Positions 51,785-61,055 of a stretch of DNA of 64,000 bases are shown piece after piece; positions within the stretch are counted from its first letter, which is position 1; each line of letters starts with the position of its first letter. The DNA is from Rhizobium leguminosarum bv. viciae USDA 2370 (lineage in GTDB: Bacteria; Pseudomonadota; Alphaproteobacteria; Rhizobiales; Rhizobiaceae), in the NCBI RefSeq assembly GCF_002008365.1, contig NZ_MRDL01000059.1, positions 310,001 to 374,000 of the forward strand. The letters run 5' to 3'. Both the position numbers and the translations under genes were made by a program. The notes beneath the pieces are model-generated. The model ran no database searches. It was not told the origin of the DNA and saw only the letters and a program-made list of their open reading frames with translations.

Positions 51785-51829
51785 TTTTTGCGCAATCGAT
51801 CTTTCTTTTTTGCACAATCGATGGTGCAA
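51785..51829. promoter_or_regulatory. LacI-type operator cluster between the transporter and regulator
   Basis: TTTTTGCGCAATCGAT (51785-51800) is repeated as TTTTTGCACAATCGAT (51807-51822) with one change, start-to-start spacing 22 bp or two helical turns. TTGCGCAA in the first copy is a perfect palindrome. TTGCAC-N8-GTGCAA (51810-51829) makes a further inverted repeat. The region lies between the divergent binding-protein and LacI genes. Confidence 0.6.
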
Positions 51830-51903
51830 TGACTATCGATCAAGGTAGGGCTTTCGTCAAGAGGGGTTTGTTTCTAAGGGAACGACAGCGGAAAAGGCGA
51901 GAT

Positions 51904-52962
51904 ATGGCAGACATCAGCAAGAAGAAGGCGACAATCTACGATCTCTCGATCCTATCGGGTGCGTCGGCTTCTACCGTAAGCGCCGTGCTGAACGGAAGCT
52001 GGCGGAAGAGGCGTATCAAGGAGGCGACGGCCCAACTCATTCAGAACCTGGCGAACGAGCACGGATATACGGCAAATCTGCAGGCCCGCGGCCTGCGTTC
52101 GTCCCGCTCCGGCCTCGTCGGTCTTCTGCTGCCGGTGCACGACAACCGCTATTTCTCCTCCATGGCGCAATCTTTCGAGGCACAGGTCAGAAGCCGCGGC
52201 CAGTGCCCCCTCGTCGTCAGCGCCTGTCGCGATCCGGACGAGGAGCGCCAGGTCGTCGAGACACTGATCTCCTATTCGATCGACGAACTTTTCATCGCCG
52301 GCGCAACCGATCCGGATGGCGTACACAAGGTCTGCGAAAAGGCAGGGCTGAAGCACGTCAACATCGATCTGCCGGGCACGCTGGCGCCGTCGGTCATCAG
52401 CGACAATTATGAAGGTGCGCGCATGCTGACGCAGGCGATCATCGAACGCGCGCAGGAGGATGGCCCGCTTTCACCTGACGATCTGTACCTGTTCGGCGGC
52501 CGCAACGACCACGCCAGCCACGAGCGAATTCGCGGTTTCCGCGACGTAAAGCGCGCACTTCTGGGCGCGGATCCGGATGTCTGCATCCAGCCGACCGGCT
52601 ATTCCCCGGCCATGACGGCGCGTGCCTTTGAAGCCTTCTACGAAGGCCACGGAAAGCTGCCGCGCACATTTTTCGTCAATTCCTCGATCAATCTCGAAGG
52701 GCTGATGCGCTTCCTCGCGCTGCACCCGCATGAGACCTTCGCCGACATCATCGTTGGCTGCTACGACTACGATCCCTTTGGCTCCTTCCTGCCTTTCCCC
52801 GTCTTCATGATCCGGCAGGACAGCGAGGCGATGATCACCAAGGGGTTTGCGATCCTTGATGCAGACCGCGGCCCGCCAATCACGCATCTGGTGCGGCCGA
52901 CCCTCGTCCCACCGCGCACGGCGCTGACCGGCCCACTCGATGCGCTGAAGGATATCGAGTGA
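51904..52962 (+). CDS. LacI-family transcriptional regulator
   Basis: A 352-residue regulator with an N-terminal LacI HTH (TIYDLSILSGASASTVSAVLNGSW, residues about 10-33), hinge helix region NLQARGLRSSRSGLVG, and a periplasmic-binding-protein-like effector domain. It is divergent from the transporter-epimerase operon across a region with repeated LacI-type half-sites, so it likely represses that operon until its sugar ligand binds. The HTH has unusual basic spacing (NGSWRKRRIKEAT). The ATG at 51904 has only a weak site upstream; longer in-frame starts seem unlikely. Confidence 0.88.
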   Translation: MADISKKKATIYDLSILSGASASTVSAVLNGSWRKRRIKEATAQLIQNLANEHGYTANLQARGLRSSRSGLVGLLLPVHDNRYFSSMAQSFEAQVRSRGQCPLVVSACRDPDEERQVVETLISYSIDELFIAGATDPDGVHKVCEKAGLKHVNIDLPGTLAPSVISDNYEGARMLTQAIIERAQEDGPLSPDDLYLFGGRNDHASHERIRGFRDVKRALLGADPDVCIQPTGYSPAMTARAFEAFYEGHGKLPRTFFVNSSINLEGLMRFLALHPHETFADIIVGCYDYDPFGSFLPFPVFMIRQDSEAMITKGFAILDADRGPPITHLVRPTLVPPRTALTGPLDALKDIE

Positions 52963-53025
52963 TGCGTCCCGCCTCATTTGAGAGGCTGGGCTGACGGAGC
53001 AGCACTGTGTGATGCCTTATCGGCT

Positions 53026-54567
53026 CTAGCTTTCTGTGATGCGGCGATCCTCATCCGAGCCGACGGAGAGCTGCTTCCAGTCCAGGTCCTCCTGCAGCTC
53101 GAGATATTGCGTCGCGCCGATCTGATCTGTGTCGCGCAATTCCTCGAGGCGCTGGCGCTGGGCGAGAACGGCGGCGATCGTCAGGTCGCGGCGGCGATCG
53201 AGCGCCGAAGCCTTGTTTGCCTCGGTTGACGCGGTCCAATGGTCCCTACAGATCGTCCGGATCGCTTCGGCCTCAGTGCCGTCTTCCTTCTCAAGCCGCT
53301 GAAAGGCGGCTTCGGCGAGCGATCTTCGGGCCACCTTGAGTTCATCACGGACTTCTGCCTGCCGACCGAGTTTCAGGAGATGGATCATTGGAGCCAAGGT
53401 CGCCCCTTGAATAACCAGGGTTGCGAGCACCACCGCGAAGGCTGTGAGCACGACCAGGTCTCGCTCGGGAAAGTCGGCGGGGAGCGCGAAGGCCGTCGCC
53501 AGCGTAACGAGGCCACGCATACCGGCCCAACCCACCAGGAAGGTCTCCCCGGACGTGAAAGGCGCCAATTCATGGCCGCTTCGGTGACGAGAAGCGACGA
53601 CGGCGTGAAGCAGGAAAGCCATCGCCATGCGCGCCAGGATCACGCCGACCACCACGATGACGGCAAATCCCATCGCCCGCTGCAGCTCTTCAGCCGACAT
53701 CGCCTCAAGGATGCGGCGCGCCTGCAGGCCCATCAGCAGGAAAGCCACCACGTTCAGCAGGAAGACGACGGTCGTCCAGACGGCGAAGGAATGTACCCGC
53801 ATCCGCGGTGAATCCCTGACCGAAGAGAGCGTGGCGAGCGTCATTGCGCTCGCCACTGTGGCAAGGACAGCCGACAGATGCAGATGTTCGGCGATCAGCC
53901 AGGTCGAAAAAGCGTAGACGAATTGAAGCAGGGTCCCGCCGACCGTGTTCTCGGTTATCGGCCGAAGCCGCGAGACAAAAAAGCCGAAGACGATGCCGAA
54001 CAGGATCCCTCCAGGTGCGGCGATCCCCACCTGAAGTGCCGTCCCGACATCCAGCCCACCACGCGCCTGGACAGTCAGCGCAGCGCCGAAAAGCAGCAGT
54101 GCGGTCGCGTCGTTGAACAGGCTTTCTCCCTTGAGCAGGGCATCCACACGGCGGGCGACGGGCAAATTGGAAAGGACTGCCGTGGCGGCCGCGGCATCGG
54201 GCGGCGAAACAATTGCGCCAAGTGTAACCGCGACCGCAATCGGAAGCCCGACGGTCAGCATGCTGATCGACACGACCACGCCTGTCGTGACGAGAACGGC
54301 GACGACCGCATAGAAGAACAGCGGCAGCAGCATGCGCCGCGCCGCCCCCACCGGGAAGTCATAGGCCGAATCGACAAGGACGGGCGCAATGAACAGGGCG
54401 AGCGCCGTCGGAGGATCGATCGGAATCGTCGGCGCCCCTGGCAACATCGCCACGGCGACGCCGGCGGCAGCCAGAATGCCGGGGTAGGGCAGGCGCATGC
54501 GACGCGTGACCTGCAGCAGCAGGATGGCAACCGCCAGCAATGCAACAAGTGTTTCGAAGAACGTCAT
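53026..54567 (-). CDS. CPA1-family Na+/H+ (or K+/H+) antiporter
   Basis: A 513-residue inner-membrane antiporter with about 12 hydrophobic segments and a cytoplasmic C-terminal helical tail (about 120 residues, ending SDEDRRITES). The ion-binding region includes GAIVSPPDAAAATAVL near residue 117 and GESLFNDATALLLFG near 147, both hallmark CPA1 motifs. A later motif is GWAGMRGLVTLATAFALP. It exchanges protons for monovalent cations in pH or salt homeostasis. It is divergent from the amine oxidase gene with a 100-nt gap and is functionally separate from the sugar loci. Confidence 0.88.
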   Translation of the reverse strand: MTFFETLVALLAVAILLLQVTRRMRLPYPGILAAAGVAVAMLPGAPTIPIDPPTALALFIAPVLVDSAYDFPVGAARRMLLPLFFYAVVAVLVTTGVVVSISMLTVGLPIAVAVTLGAIVSPPDAAAATAVLSNLPVARRVDALLKGESLFNDATALLLFGAALTVQARGGLDVGTALQVGIAAPGGILFGIVFGFFVSRLRPITENTVGGTLLQFVYAFSTWLIAEHLHLSAVLATVASAMTLATLSSVRDSPRMRVHSFAVWTTVVFLLNVVAFLLMGLQARRILEAMSAEELQRAMGFAVIVVVGVILARMAMAFLLHAVVASRHRSGHELAPFTSGETFLVGWAGMRGLVTLATAFALPADFPERDLVVLTAFAVVLATLVIQGATLAPMIHLLKLGRQAEVRDELKVARRSLAEAAFQRLEKEDGTEAEAIRTICRDHWTASTEANKASALDRRRDLTIAAVLAQRQRLEELRDTDQIGATQYLELQEDLDWKQLSVGSDEDRRITES

Positions 54568-54667
54568 GTCAGCATACTAGCAGGCTTTCGGGCACATTGA
54601 AGCGGGTGCAACCCCGATGTAAAGCTTGTGTCGTATCAAGCTGATGACGCAGCGGCGGAGGGCGACG

Positions 54668-55897
54668 ATGGACTACGAGGTTGCGATTGTCGGGGCTGGC
54701 GCAGCCGGCATTGCAGCAGCAAAAAGCCTGGCCGATGCCGGGCGCTCGGTCATCATTCTGGAGGCCAGCAACCGCGTAGGCGGACGAGCCTGGACAATCG
54801 AACTGGCCGGAATGCCGCTGGATATGGGTTGCGGCTGGCTGCACTCTGCCGAGCGCAATCCTCTCGTCGCCATCGGCCGTGAGGCCGGGTTCAATATCGA
54901 GCGCGGACCGACGGCGTGGCAAAGCCAGTGGCGCGATCTCGGCTTCACGCAGGATGAGCGCGCGGCGGCGGCGGCCGAATGGAACGCGCTTGAGGAGCGG
55001 ATGCGGGCAAATCCCCCCGCCAGCGACAGGGCGTCGGACGCACTGGAGCCCGGCGGCAAATGGAACGCCTACTGCCAGTCCCTCAGCGGATATATGAACG
55101 GCGCACCGCTCGATCGGCTGTCAGTCGCTGACTTTCTTGCCTATGACAATGCGGCAACCGATGCCAATTGGCGGGTGCATGAAGGCTATGGAAGTCTGAT
55201 CAGCGCCGCCGTTCCGAACGTCGCCTTGCGCCTTTTGACCCCCGTTCGGCGTGTGGCATTGACCGGGAGCGGCATTCAGCTGGAGACCGACCGCGGCCCG
55301 GTCACATCAAGTGCCGCGATCATCACGTCATCGACCGCCGTTCTGGCCCGCGGAGCCATTATCTTCGACCCGGAGGCCGACGATCACCTCCATGCCGCAA
55401 GTCAGCTGCCGCTTGGCCTCGCAGACAAGCTGTTTTTGGAACTCCATGGCAATCATGGTCTGGAGCCGGAAACCCATCTGCTCGGCGACCCGCAAAATGC
55501 CGAAACCGGCAGCTATTATATCCGACCGCTCGGCCGGCCGATCATCGAAGGCTTCTTTGGCGGAAACGGCGCTGTCGTCATTGAACGCGCGGGTTTGGTG
55601 GAGGCATTTGCCTTCGCACTCGACCAGCTGTCATCGCTGCTCGGCAGTAACATTCGCCGCCATCTGCGGCCCCTCACGGCCTCTTCCTGGTGTCGGACCG
55701 ATTGGATAGGCGGCTCCTACAGCCATGCACTGCCCGGCCATGCGGGCGCACGCGCAGTCCTGGCGCGCCCGGTCGGCGACCGGCTGTTTTTCGCCGGCGA
55801 GGCGACGCACCAGTCCGACTTTTCGACCGCGCATGGCGCATGGGAAAGCGGGTTGCGGGCCGCCGACCAGGCTGCGGCTGTTCTAACACGCTCATGA
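54668..55897 (+). CDS. Flavin monoamine oxidase-family oxidoreductase
   Basis: A 409-residue FAD enzyme. The dinucleotide fold is VAIVGAGAAGIAAAKSLADAG with EASNRVGGRAW just after, and the C-terminal FAD contact is RLFFAGEATHQSDFSTAHGAWESG, the signature of the amine oxidase family. No signal peptide is visible, so it is cytoplasmic. GGAGG lies six bases before ATG 54668. It oxidises an amine or a related substrate; which one is not evident. It converges on the LuxR gene. A 146-nt interval to its right holds nothing recognised. Confidence 0.85.
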   Translation: MDYEVAIVGAGAAGIAAAKSLADAGRSVIILEASNRVGGRAWTIELAGMPLDMGCGWLHSAERNPLVAIGREAGFNIERGPTAWQSQWRDLGFTQDERAAAAAEWNALEERMRANPPASDRASDALEPGGKWNAYCQSLSGYMNGAPLDRLSVADFLAYDNAATDANWRVHEGYGSLISAAVPNVALRLLTPVRRVALTGSGIQLETDRGPVTSSAAIITSSTAVLARGAIIFDPEADDHLHAASQLPLGLADKLFLELHGNHGLEPETHLLGDPQNAETGSYYIRPLGRPIIEGFFGGNGAVVIERAGLVEAFAFALDQLSSLLGSNIRRHLRPLTASSWCRTDWIGGSYSHALPGHAGARAVLARPVGDRLFFAGEATHQSDFSTAHGAWESGLRAADQAAAVLTRS

Positions 55898-56043
55898 TAA
55901 AGCAGGGTGCATCTTATGACCCTCAACGCACCGATACCCCTGGCCGACCATTACCAGCTGGCAGAATTTCATGATTGCCCGGTTCGGATTGTCTTATGTG
56001 AACTATAGATCGTTTATGCTGACAGTGCCGGCATTTCGCCGTG

Positions 56044-58794
56044 CTATTTAAGGTTCAATTTAGCCGAAACTGCCAGGGCCATTGCCCGGCGACTGACCCC
56101 AAGTTTGGAAAACACGTTCTTGAGGTGGAATTTCACCGTCGGCTCGGAAAGCCCGAGCGCGCGGGCGATTTCCTTGTTGCTCTTGCCTTCGTGTAGGCAG
56201 AGCAGGACCTGTTGCTCGCGTTGACTGAGAAGACTTTTGCCGCCGGCAAGAGGACCCTTGATCCGGCGGCCGTTATCGGCCGGTTTGCCGAAGACGCTTC
56301 TTTCACCCTGGCCAATTATGCGACCGATGAAGTCGACGGCATCGGCACTGAAGACCTTCAGGCCGAAACGACGCACGATCGCCCGCACGACCGTGGAGAA
56401 TTCGAGCCCCTCGTCCTCGAAAAGCTGGGTTACCTCGTGCGAGCGAGCACGCGCGATCGCAAACTGGAAATATTCGAGCGCCTGGGCATGCCGGCCGTCG
56501 TTCCAGGCGGCGACCGTTGCCAGTATTTCCGCCGCCAGCAGGTGATAACCGCTGCCGTTCGCGCGGCTTCGCGCCATCACGGTCTCCAGATTGGCGAGCC
56601 CTTCGCCCGGTCGTCCCTGGGCTTTGAGAAGGCGCGCTTGCGCGACAAGGAAATCGCTTTCCTCGCGCCAGGTCCAGAAGTGCCCGAGTTCAGGATCGCG
56701 CAACGATGAAACCAGCCGCTCGGCCAAAAGGACCGCTGATTCAATCAGGCCGGCCTTCGAGAAAATATCGACGCGCATGATGTCGGCCGCAATCTTCAGG
56801 CGCGGCAGCGCGCGTTCGACGGCGACCTCTTCCGCCTTGTCGATCGCTGCCATTGCCGTATCGAGACCACTCAACCGCAGCCGGCTGCGGGCCAGCAGCG
56901 AAAACATCCGGGAATAGATATCGACCCAACCTTCGCCCTGGACCACGGCATTGACCGCCTCGCCAAGGCTCTTCTCGACCAGAGCCATCTCGCCCTGGAG
57001 GTAGAGAACATCCGCCGTCGCGACGCGGCAGATCGCTTCGAGATTGATGTCGGTCCACTGCGCGCTTTGGATCAGGTCCTGCGCCTCCCGGCAGAAAGTC
57101 AGCGCCGCCGAGAAGTTGCCGGCGAGGGTATTGACCAGCCCCAGATGGATGAGCATGAAGATCTGGGCATAGGCCGTCTTTTCCTCGCGATAATAGGCCA
57201 ATGCCTTCAAGGCGCTCAGCCGCGCGAGGTCGAGATTGCCGCGCCTGGTATAAGCGATGCACAGATGGTTGTAGATCCAGCCGAGCTCCCAGGTCGATTG
57301 CGGCGAAAAACCTGACGCCATTCGTTCGAGATGCAGGATCTGCGCATCGTCGAGATGAAGATCCTCATAAATATCGACCAGCCCGTCGATGTGATCGAGC
57401 GTCGATGCCTCGATCGTCAGGAACTCGTCGCCATGCATGGCCCGGCCTTGCTTGATCGCCTCCATCCGCTCACGCGCCGCCTTGATGTGCCCCTTCTTCG
57501 CGAGCACCAGCACGTAACACAATGACAGGCTCGGAGATTCGTGGATGACGCCGGCGGGCAGGTCGGCGATCAAATGTTCGAGCACTGTGTGGCCGGCGCG
57601 GATGAAGAGATTGACGCCGCCGGCCTGTCGGATCGTCTGCGCGGCGAGCGAAAAATTGCCGGCGCGCGCCGCATGCGAAACGGCTCTTTCCAGGAACCCG
57701 CGCTCGGCAAACCAGATCGCCGCGATGGAGTGAAGCGTTGCCTCGTCGGTCTGGGGATCACCGGCAAGCTCGGTCGTCAGGCACTTCCGCACGATCGGAT
57801 GAAGCCTATACCAGGCCGCACCCATCTGGCTCTTTTCGATCAGCGGGCTCATATCCTCGAGCAGCCGAAGGTCATCTGCCTGCAGATCGGTGCCGGAGAG
57901 ATGGCTTGCCAGCTCCAGCGGGAATTCCTCCAGGATCGACGTGACGCATAGCGTTCGGCGAAGCGCCGGCGACAGCGGACGCAGGATCGCTTCGTCGATA
58001 TGGCGGAAGAGATCGGGATGTTCGCCGGCCAGCAGCCTGTTGCGCTCGTCTATACCGCCGCTCTCCATCACGCCGAGCGCGATCTGCGTCAAGGCCGGCC
58101 ATCCACGGGTAGCGCGTACAAAGTTTGCGACGTCGCCAGTGTTGATGTTACGTGGAAACAGGCTGCGGATCTCGTTACGGCTGAAGGCGAGGTCGACGGC
58201 GTTAATCTCTGTTACGAGCCCGCGCACCCTGAGCCGGGCGAGCGGCAGCTGCAGCTTCTGCTGCGACGCGCAGACAATCCTCAGATTGTCGGGGGCACCT
58301 AAGAAAAATCCGTCGAGGAAAGCCTGCACATCGGGTGAGGAAGCAATATCGAGCTCGTCGATGAACAGGATTGCGCCGCTTTCCCGGTCGGCGACGATGT
58401 CGAACAGTTCCCTCAGAGAGGCGGGAGGCCGTGGGGTGTGGATGCCGAGTGCCAGGCAAAGATCAGCTAGCAGTTCGGCAGGTCGGCCATGCGAGGGGCC
58501 GAGCGTGATCCAGCCGCAATGACCGACGCCGCCATCGAATAGCGACTGAAAATAATCGGAGCCGGAAGTAACCGCCTCATATCCCGCCTTGAGCAGCGCC
58601 GTCTTGCCGAAGCCAGATGGTGCATGGACGACGACGATCTGGCGCGCCAGACCGTCGCGGATCTTAGAAAGGGGAAAGGGACGGTCGATGGCCGTGAACA
58701 GCATGCGCGGCGGGCGAAACCGGGAACCTAGCGTCTTCGGTTCACGCCCGCCGGGGCGGGTTGCAGTTTTGCCTTCGGAACGACTGTGATGCAT
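56044..58794 (-). CDS. MalT-like LuxR-family regulator (STAND ATPase)
   Basis: A 916-residue signal-transducing regulator. An N-terminal NTPase module has Walker A VVHAPSGFGKTALLKAG near residue 56 and Walker B AILFIDELDIA near 140. A long all-helical middle follows (TPR-like, about 350-830; repeated AxxIDKAEE-type helices). The C-terminal LuxR HTH (LSQREQQVLLCLHEGKSNKEIARALG, residues about 853-905) binds DNA. MalT-type proteins bind ATP and an inducer sugar or other ligand. It is the last gene of the leftward run with the DUF917 genes (72-nt gap), so it probably regulates that run. The start at 58794 is uncertain. Confidence 0.87.
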   Translation of the reverse strand: MHHSRSEGKTATRPGGREPKTLGSRFRPPRMLFTAIDRPFPLSKIRDGLARQIVVVHAPSGFGKTALLKAGYEAVTSGSDYFQSLFDGGVGHCGWITLGPSHGRPAELLADLCLALGIHTPRPPASLRELFDIVADRESGAILFIDELDIASSPDVQAFLDGFFLGAPDNLRIVCASQQKLQLPLARLRVRGLVTEINAVDLAFSRNEIRSLFPRNINTGDVANFVRATRGWPALTQIALGVMESGGIDERNRLLAGEHPDLFRHIDEAILRPLSPALRRTLCVTSILEEFPLELASHLSGTDLQADDLRLLEDMSPLIEKSQMGAAWYRLHPIVRKCLTTELAGDPQTDEATLHSIAAIWFAERGFLERAVSHAARAGNFSLAAQTIRQAGGVNLFIRAGHTVLEHLIADLPAGVIHESPSLSLCYVLVLAKKGHIKAARERMEAIKQGRAMHGDEFLTIEASTLDHIDGLVDIYEDLHLDDAQILHLERMASGFSPQSTWELGWIYNHLCIAYTRRGNLDLARLSALKALAYYREEKTAYAQIFMLIHLGLVNTLAGNFSAALTFCREAQDLIQSAQWTDINLEAICRVATADVLYLQGEMALVEKSLGEAVNAVVQGEGWVDIYSRMFSLLARSRLRLSGLDTAMAAIDKAEEVAVERALPRLKIAADIMRVDIFSKAGLIESAVLLAERLVSSLRDPELGHFWTWREESDFLVAQARLLKAQGRPGEGLANLETVMARSRANGSGYHLLAAEILATVAAWNDGRHAQALEYFQFAIARARSHEVTQLFEDEGLEFSTVVRAIVRRFGLKVFSADAVDFIGRIIGQGERSVFGKPADNGRRIKGPLAGGKSLLSQREQQVLLCLHEGKSNKEIARALGLSEPTVKFHLKNVFSKLGVSRRAMALAVSAKLNLK

Positions 58795-58866
58795 CCAAAA
58801 ACGCCTCGCTCATTCGACCATCCTGACTTGCGAGCTTTAAGAAGCATATCCCGTGCCAGCCTAGAT

Positions 58867-59955
58867 CTAACCGGCCTCGAGCGTTGCGTAATTCTGCGTC
58901 AGGCCGAAGGCGGCGGGGCCGAAGACGTCCAATGCCTCCGGTGTGCGCATGATCGGCGGCACCTTGACGCCAAGCACGTTGACCCGCTGGCCATAACGCA
59001 GGCGTTCGGTGGTTATCGGTTCGGCAGTGTCGGCTTCGAGGATGCAGATGAGATCCGGCACGATCGCCAGCACCCTGCCATCTTCCTCTGCCACCAGATT
59101 CTCGTTCTGGATCTGGATGCGCACCGGCCTGCGGTTTGTGTCGAAAGGTTCGATCGTCACGACCCCGACCGACCAGCCGTTCTGCTCGCGCCGCGAGACG
59201 TCGACCACCTTTCCCGAGGCCAGAAGGCGCGCGGTCTCGTAATGCGTTCCGGCGAAGAATTCGATCAGGTCGGCGAGCGGATCGCGATGCGCGGCAAGCG
59301 CCAGCCGGATGGTACGCCCGATGCCGATGGCAAGCGACATCGTTCCTGGAACGGATACGCGACGGGTCGTGCGGCCATCCATGCCGTAATTGACGATATA
59401 GGACTGGCCGCCCATTCGGATCGTCACGCCGCGAGCGAGCCATTCGGCCTTGGCCGCACTTTCCGTCTCGATGATCACGACATTGCCCTGCTCGTCGGCG
59501 ACCGTCAGCGGTGCGGCAGGCACGCCATAGACGTTGAAGGTCTCCATTTCGAGCTGCGGAAAGGCGCGGCCCATGCCGTCCGCGTCGATAACCGGGAGTC
59601 GGCATTCCGCCGCCAGCATGATCGGCACCATCGAGTTGATGCCGCCCGCCTCAAAGGGGATGATCGCTCCCATCGCCTTGCCGACGCGTTTCTCGTAAGC
59701 CCTGAGTGCAAGCCCGATCTCTTCGCCGCTCGGCATCTTCTCGATCAGGATCGTCGGCGCCCCCATCGCGCCACAGGCGGCGACCTCGATGCCGTCAGGC
59801 ACGTCGTCGAGCGCCAGAAGATCGACCGCACCGTGGCGTTCGATCGCCGCCTTCGCCATCAGCTTGCCGATATAGGGATCGCCGCCGCCGCCGGTGCCGA
59901 GAAGGGCTGCGCCGACCGCCAGGTCGTCGATATCCTCGTTGGTGATGATTGCCAT
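58867..59955 (-). CDS. DUF917 / S-methyl-thiohydantoin desulfurase-family protein B
   Basis: A 362-residue cytoplasmic protein of the DUF917 family (Pfam now names its domains after S-methyl thiohydantoin desulfurase). The N-terminal motif is ALLGTGGGGDPYIGK, then AFEAGGINS-like 'PFEAGGINSMVP' and 'DADGMGRAFPQLEMETFNVYG'. The C-terminal domain has IQIQNENLVAEEDGRVLAIVPDLICIL. It is a diverged tandem copy of the next gene, with a 4-nt gap, and both chains have 362 residues, so they may form one complex. The reaction is not established for this pair; action on a cyclic amide or thiohydantoin is inferred from the family and HyuA. Confidence 0.8.
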   Translation of the reverse strand: MAIITNEDIDDLAVGAALLGTGGGGDPYIGKLMAKAAIERHGAVDLLALDDVPDGIEVAACGAMGAPTILIEKMPSGEEIGLALRAYEKRVGKAMGAIIPFEAGGINSMVPIMLAAECRLPVIDADGMGRAFPQLEMETFNVYGVPAAPLTVADEQGNVVIIETESAAKAEWLARGVTIRMGGQSYIVNYGMDGRTTRRVSVPGTMSLAIGIGRTIRLALAAHRDPLADLIEFFAGTHYETARLLASGKVVDVSRREQNGWSVGVVTIEPFDTNRRPVRIQIQNENLVAEEDGRVLAIVPDLICILEADTAEPITTERLRYGQRVNVLGVKVPPIMRTPEALDVFGPAAFGLTQNYATLEAG

Positions 59956-59959
59956 GTGT

Positions 59960-61048
59960 TCAGCCGATCTGTTCGATGGAAATGAAGGGTTCCTTCAGCC
60001 CGAAGCAGGTGGGGCCGAAGACATCGAGCGCTTCCGGCGTCCGCATGATTTCGGGAACGGAGACGGCAAGCACGGTGACGCGCTGTCCGTAGCGCAGGTT
60101 TTCACTGGTGATGGGTTCGGCCGTTTCCGTGTTCATGATGCAGATGAGATCGGGCACGATCGCCTTCACCTTGCCGTCAACGCGGGCGATCAGGTTCTCG
60201 TTCTGGATCTCGATCTCCATCGTCGAACCGAAGGGCGGCAGCCCGCCGATCGTAACGCGGCCGATCGAAAATCCGGCCTTGGTCTCGCGCATGACATCGG
60301 TGATTTTGCCGCCGAAGATGATGCGCCCGTAGCGGTAGAGCGTCGAAGGCAGAAATCCGAGCAGCGCCTCGATCGGATTCTCGTGCGAGCTTCTGGCGTT
60401 GCGCAGGACTTCGCCGATGCGGATGGCGAGGCTCAGCGTGTTCGGAATGGCGGTGCGTTTGACGTCGGCGCCCGACATTGCATATTCGGCGATATAAGCG
60501 CAGCCGCCCATGCGGATGGCGACGGCGCGCGAAAGCCATTCCATCTGGCGGTTATCGACCGCCTCGATGATGGCACAATCACCATATTCATCGCTGACGG
60601 CCATCGGGCTGCCGGAGACGCCGTAGACGCCGAAGGTTTCCATTTCGAGAAAGGGAAAGGCGCGGCCCATGCCGTCACCGTCGACGACGGGCAGGCCGAG
60701 GCGGGCGCCGACGACAAGCGGGATCGTCGAGTTGATGCCGCCGATCTCGATCGGCATGGTCGCCTGCGCCTTGCGGCCGAGATGACGTTCAAGCCGCTGC
60801 AGCGAAAACATCGCCTCCTCGCCGCTTGGGATCTTCTCAACCAGCACGGTCGGCGCACCCATCATGGCGGTCGGAATGACCAGCATGTCGTCCGCCAGTT
60901 CGCTGGGATCGATGATGTTCACCTCCAGCCCTTCGTCGAGGCATTGCTGCACCATCAGCCGGCCGACATAGGGATCGCCGCCGCCGCCGGTCCCGAGGAA
61001 TGCCGCGCCGACGGCAAGGTCGCAGAGTTGTTGACTGTTGAGTTTCAT
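59960..61048 (-). CDS. DUF917 / S-methyl-thiohydantoin desulfurase-family protein A
   Basis: A 362-residue paralogue of the following gene with the same ordered motifs: AFLGTGGGGDPYVGR, PIEIGGINSTIP, DGDGMGRAFPFLEMETFGVYG and EIQNENLIARVDGKVKAIVPDLICIM, ending RYGQRVTVLAVSVPEIMRTPEALDVFGP. No signal peptide. GAGGA lies just before ATG 61048. It starts seven nt after the HyuA stop. Tandem DUF917 pairs beside HyuA genes recur in bacteria, but their substrate is rarely known. Confidence 0.8.
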   Translation of the reverse strand: MKLNSQQLCDLAVGAAFLGTGGGGDPYVGRLMVQQCLDEGLEVNIIDPSELADDMLVIPTAMMGAPTVLVEKIPSGEEAMFSLQRLERHLGRKAQATMPIEIGGINSTIPLVVGARLGLPVVDGDGMGRAFPFLEMETFGVYGVSGSPMAVSDEYGDCAIIEAVDNRQMEWLSRAVAIRMGGCAYIAEYAMSGADVKRTAIPNTLSLAIRIGEVLRNARSSHENPIEALLGFLPSTLYRYGRIIFGGKITDVMRETKAGFSIGRVTIGGLPPFGSTMEIEIQNENLIARVDGKVKAIVPDLICIMNTETAEPITSENLRYGQRVTVLAVSVPEIMRTPEALDVFGPTCFGLKEPFISIEQIG

Positions 61049-61055
61049 AGGGTCC

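Noticed and set aside
54668..58794. Amine oxidase and MalT-like gene as one functional unit
   Set aside because: The genes converge, are separated by 146 nt and share no evident pathway; the regulator fits the leftward DUF917 operon better.
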